Shown here: in pieces, positions 14,339 through 16,366 of the stretch | Position numbering within the stretch: the first letter of the stretch is position 1 | Layout of the letters: every line of letters begins with the position of its first letter | NCBI GenBank assembly: GCA_022710245.1 | Contig: JAKLHH010000040.1 | Location: forward strand, 1 to 16,366 | Source of the DNA: Myxococcota bacterium | GTDB taxonomy: Bacteria; Myxococcota; Polyangia; GCA-2747355; JAKLHH01 | Direction: 5' to 3' | DNA length: 16,366 bases | Notes under the pieces: model-generated | The model's input: only the letters and a program-made list of their open reading frames with translations | What the model was told of the DNA's origin: nothing | The model's database searches: none | Position numbers and translations under genes: made by a program

Positions 14339-15478
14339 TCAGCGGGGCCCCATCTGCATCCAGAGGACGACGCAGGCGGTGACGATGACGTTCAAGAGCG
14401 AGGCGGGGAGCAGGCCCTTCCAGCCGAGCGTCATCAGCTGGTCGTAGCGCATGCGCGGCACGCTCCAGCGGACCGCGAGCTGCAGGAAGCAGACGACGAA
14501 GACCTTGACCATGAAGGTGACGATCTGCAGCGCGACGATCAGGCCGTGCGGCATCAGGATCACCTTGTTGCCCCAGAGGTGGAGGCCGTCCGAGAGGAGC
14601 CCGGGGAGCTGCCAGCCGCCGAGGAAGATGGTGACGATCATGCAGCCGGCGAAGACCACCTCGAGGAACTCGGCCAGGTAGAACATCATGAAGCGCGCGC
14701 CGGAGTACTCGACGAAGTAGCCGAGGATCTCCGACTCGCCCTCGGGGAGGTCGAAGGGCGCGCGCTTGGTCTCGGCGATCGCCGCCACGAAGAAGAGGAT
14801 GAAGCCGAGCGGCTGGGTCACGATCCCCCACTGCCCGAGCGTCGCCTGCTTCTGCACCAGGGCCTGCGGCTCCAGCGTCCCGTAGACGAGGAAGGCGCCC
14901 ATCACGGAGAGGCCCATGGTGATCTCGTAGGAGAAGGTCTGCGCGGTCGCGCGCATGCCGCCGAGGAGCGCGTAGCTCGAGTTGGAGGACCAGCCGGCGA
15001 GCGCGGCGCCGAAGGCGGAGATGGAGGCGACGCCGAAGACGAAGAGGAGGCCGATGTCGAGGTGCGCGACCTGCAGCTGCTCGAGCTTGCACATGCCGAG
15101 GTCGGGGTTCTGCGCGCCGAGCTGGCTCAGGCAGACCGGCGGCCCGAAGGGGATCACCGCGAAGACGAGCAGCACCGGCACCAGGGTGAGGACCGGCGCC
15201 AGCCCGAAGAGCGCCCGGTGCGAGCGCGGCGGGATGAAGTCCTCCTTGGCGGCGAGCTTGAGCGCGTCGGCGAGCGGGTGGATGAGCCCCCAGAGGCGGA
15301 GGCGCCCGAGGAGCTTGCCCTCGCGGGGCGGCAAGAGGTAGGCGCGCTCGGGGCCGATGCGGTCCTGCATCATCGCGCTCTGCCGCCGCTCCATCCAGGT
15401 GAGGACGGCGGTGAGCGTGACGGCGAAGCCGAGCATGATGAGCAGCTTGATCAGCGCGGCGACGATGACGGTGAGCAT
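14339..15478 (-). CDS. nuoH: NADH-quinone oxidoreductase subunit H
   Basis: A 379-residue multi-span inner-membrane subunit (family size 320-430) that forms part of the quinone chamber linking the peripheral arm to the proton-pumping arm of complex I. Hallmarks: [20 protein letters not shown] (about 28-47), [40 protein letters not shown], and the cytoplasmic loop [20 protein letters not shown]. Hydrophobic helices run through the whole length. The loop before AHLDIGLLF contains a Cys pair ([15 protein letters not shown]); the family usually has an Asp where this protein has the His of AHLDIG (often ADLNIG). The ATG at 15478 follows an AGGAGAGAG stretch. It starts 15 nt after nuoG stops and ends 10 nt before nuoI, so these are one transcript. 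Confidence 0.96.
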   Translation of the reverse strand: MLTVIVAALIKLLIMLGFAVTLTAVLTWMERRQSAMMQDRIGPERAYLLPPREGKLLGRLRLWGLIHPLADALKLAAKEDFIPPRSHRALFGLAPVLTLVPVLLVFAVIPFGPPVCLSQLGAQNPDLGMCKLEQLQVAHLDIGLLFVFGVASISAFGAALAGWSSNSSYALLGGMRATAQTFSYEITMGLSVMGAFLVYGTLEPQALVQKQATLGQWGIVTQPLGFILFFVAAIAETKRAPFDLPEGESEILGYFVEYSGARFMMFYLAEFLEVVFAGCMIVTIFLGGWQLPGLLSDGLHLWGNKVILMPHGLIVALQIVTFMVKVFVVCFLQLAVRWSVPRMRYDQLMTLGWKGLLPASLLNVIVTACVVLWMQMGPR

Positions 15479-15493
15479 GAGTGGCTCTCTCCT

Positions 15494-16366
15494 CTAGCCG
15501 CGGCTGCCAGCGAAGCGGAGCAGCGTCGCCGGGAGGTCCCTCCCCCACTCGGCGCCCTTGAACGGCTCCAGCTCCTCGCGGAGCGCCTCGAAGATCGCGC
15601 GGGGGCTCTGCAGCTCCAGCGTGAGCCCGAGCCGGCGCGCGAGCTTGACCAGCGTCTCCCAGTGCGGCCGCGCGGCGTCCGGCGCCGCCACCGCCGCGTG
15701 CAGGCGCTGCACCTTGCCCTCGCGGTTGATCATGGTGCCGTCGACCTCCTGCCAGACGCAGGCCGGCAGCACCACCTGCGCCTTGCGGGTGAGCGCCGAG
15801 GGGTGGCTCGCCTGCACGGCGAGGAGCTCGAGCCCGGCCGCCCTCTCGATCGCCTCGGGCGGCAGACAGAGCGCGTCGCCGATCACGTAGAGCGCCTTCA
15901 GCTTGCCCGCCGCCAGGTCGGCCGGCAGCTCGGCGGCGCTGCGCGCCTTGCCGCGCGCCACCGCGGTGGCGCCGGCGCGGTTCGGGTTCGGGTCGGCGTC
16001 GCGCAGGATGGCGTCGCCCTGCGAGGTCGGCGGCTCGGCTGCCAGGTAGACCCGGTCGAGCTGCAGGTAATCGAGGGCGAGGCGGACCGCGACGTGGTTG
16101 TCCTCGCAGGTCGCGTCGGCGCCGAGGCAGAGCCCGATCGCCTCGCGGCTCCCCTCGCGCAGCGCGCCGAGCTTGCCCGCCACGCGGCCGATCGCGTCGT
16201 CCCAGCTCGCCGGCTTGCCGTCGACGAGGGGCAGCCCGAGCCGGTCCGCCGCCTGCGCCTTGTAGAGCGAGCGGCCGTAGTCGCACATCCAGCTCTGGTT
16301 CACGTCGCCGCGCTTGCGCGGCACCGTGCGGTAGAGCTTGCCCCGGTGGTGGTGGAGCTCGCAGGG
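15494..16366 (-). CDS. nuoG: NADH-quinone oxidoreductase subunit G, partial (N-terminus beyond window)
   Basis: The frame is open to the right edge; the last 290 residues are visible. They begin P-C-E-L-H-H-H-R-G-K-L-Y-R, continue with VNQSWMCDYGR, which is the Mo/W-bis-MGD type 4Fe-4S region of the subunit G family (usual CPxGCN ... WMCDYGR), and then form a molybdopterin-oxidoreductase-like fold: KPASWDDAIGRVAGKL, LKALYVIGDALCLP, KAQVVLPACVWQEVDGTMINREGKVQRLHAA. The part after WMCDYGR is about 270 residues, much shorter than in E. coli NuoG (over 600), so the enzyme seems to have a reduced C-terminal domain. A GTG at 16324 is in frame but is not the start, because conserved coding continues upstream of it. 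It is followed after 15 nt by nuoH. Confidence 0.85.
   Translation of the reverse strand, partial: PCELHHHRGKLYRTVPRKRGDVNQSWMCDYGRSLYKAQAADRLGLPLVDGKPASWDDAIGRVAGKLGALREGSREAIGLCLGADATCEDNHVAVRLALDYLQLDRVYLAAEPPTSQGDAILRDADPNPNRAGATAVARGKARSAAELPADLAAGKLKALYVIGDALCLPPEAIERAAGLELLAVQASHPSALTRKAQVVLPACVWQEVDGTMINREGKVQRLHAAVAAPDAARPHWETLVKLARRLGLTLELQSPRAIFEALREELEPFKGAEWGRDLPATLLRFAGSRG

Noticed and set aside
16322..16324. GTG as start of the nuoG fragment
   Set aside because: Conserved subunit G sequence (GKLYR ... ) continues in frame upstream to the window edge.

Overview
The window looks like chromosomal DNA of a high-GC (roughly 70%) deltaproteobacterium-type organism, most likely Myxococcota or a close relative. 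This is inferred from the mix of a Hanks-type kinase with a C-terminal PEGA domain, a TPR/PEGA membrane protein, a very long STAND NTPase with WD40 propellers, four lipoproteins (three of them cysteine-bearing secreted types) and a bacterial complex I cluster. No tRNA, rRNA, insertion sequence, integrase or CRISPR array was seen.

Layout. Positions 1-2406 (minus) hold a TonB-dependent outer-membrane receptor and a translationally coupled lipoprotein that runs off the left edge. Positions 2407-2835 are a 429-bp non-coding stretch with a 10-bp tandem repeat, a perfect intrinsic terminator and a strong sigma70-type promoter. The promoter and terminator bracket a structured RNA of about 187 nt that has no annotation I can assign with confidence; its size and end-pairing resemble 6S RNA. 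Positions 2836-7780 (minus) hold a 1350-residue STAND NTPase with 14 WD40 repeats and, downstream, a membrane-anchored coiled-coil protein. From the 7781-8026 intergenic region a cysteine-rich repeat lipoprotein is transcribed on the plus strand (8027-9220). It converges with an unrecognised lipoprotein gene (10052-9243, minus).

Positions 10148-13629 (plus) form a likely operon of Ser/Thr kinase, TPR/PEGA membrane protein and cysteine-rich lipoprotein. Positions 13732-16366 (minus) carry nuoG (partial, unusually short), nuoH and nuoI, the membrane-arm junction of respiratory complex I. The cluster stops after nuoI because the convergent lipoprotein gene begins there, so nuoJ-N must lie elsewhere.

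Most of the window concerns the cell envelope: nutrient uptake (TonB receptor), surface-exposed cysteine-rich lipoproteins, signalling across the inner membrane (kinase, PEGA proteins, membrane STAND protein) and respiration. The best candidates for something undescribed are the structured RNA at 2594-2780, the STAND/WD40 protein with its DUF4145/HEPN-like N-terminal domain, and the duplicated cysteine module at the C-terminus of the 8027-9220 lipoprotein.
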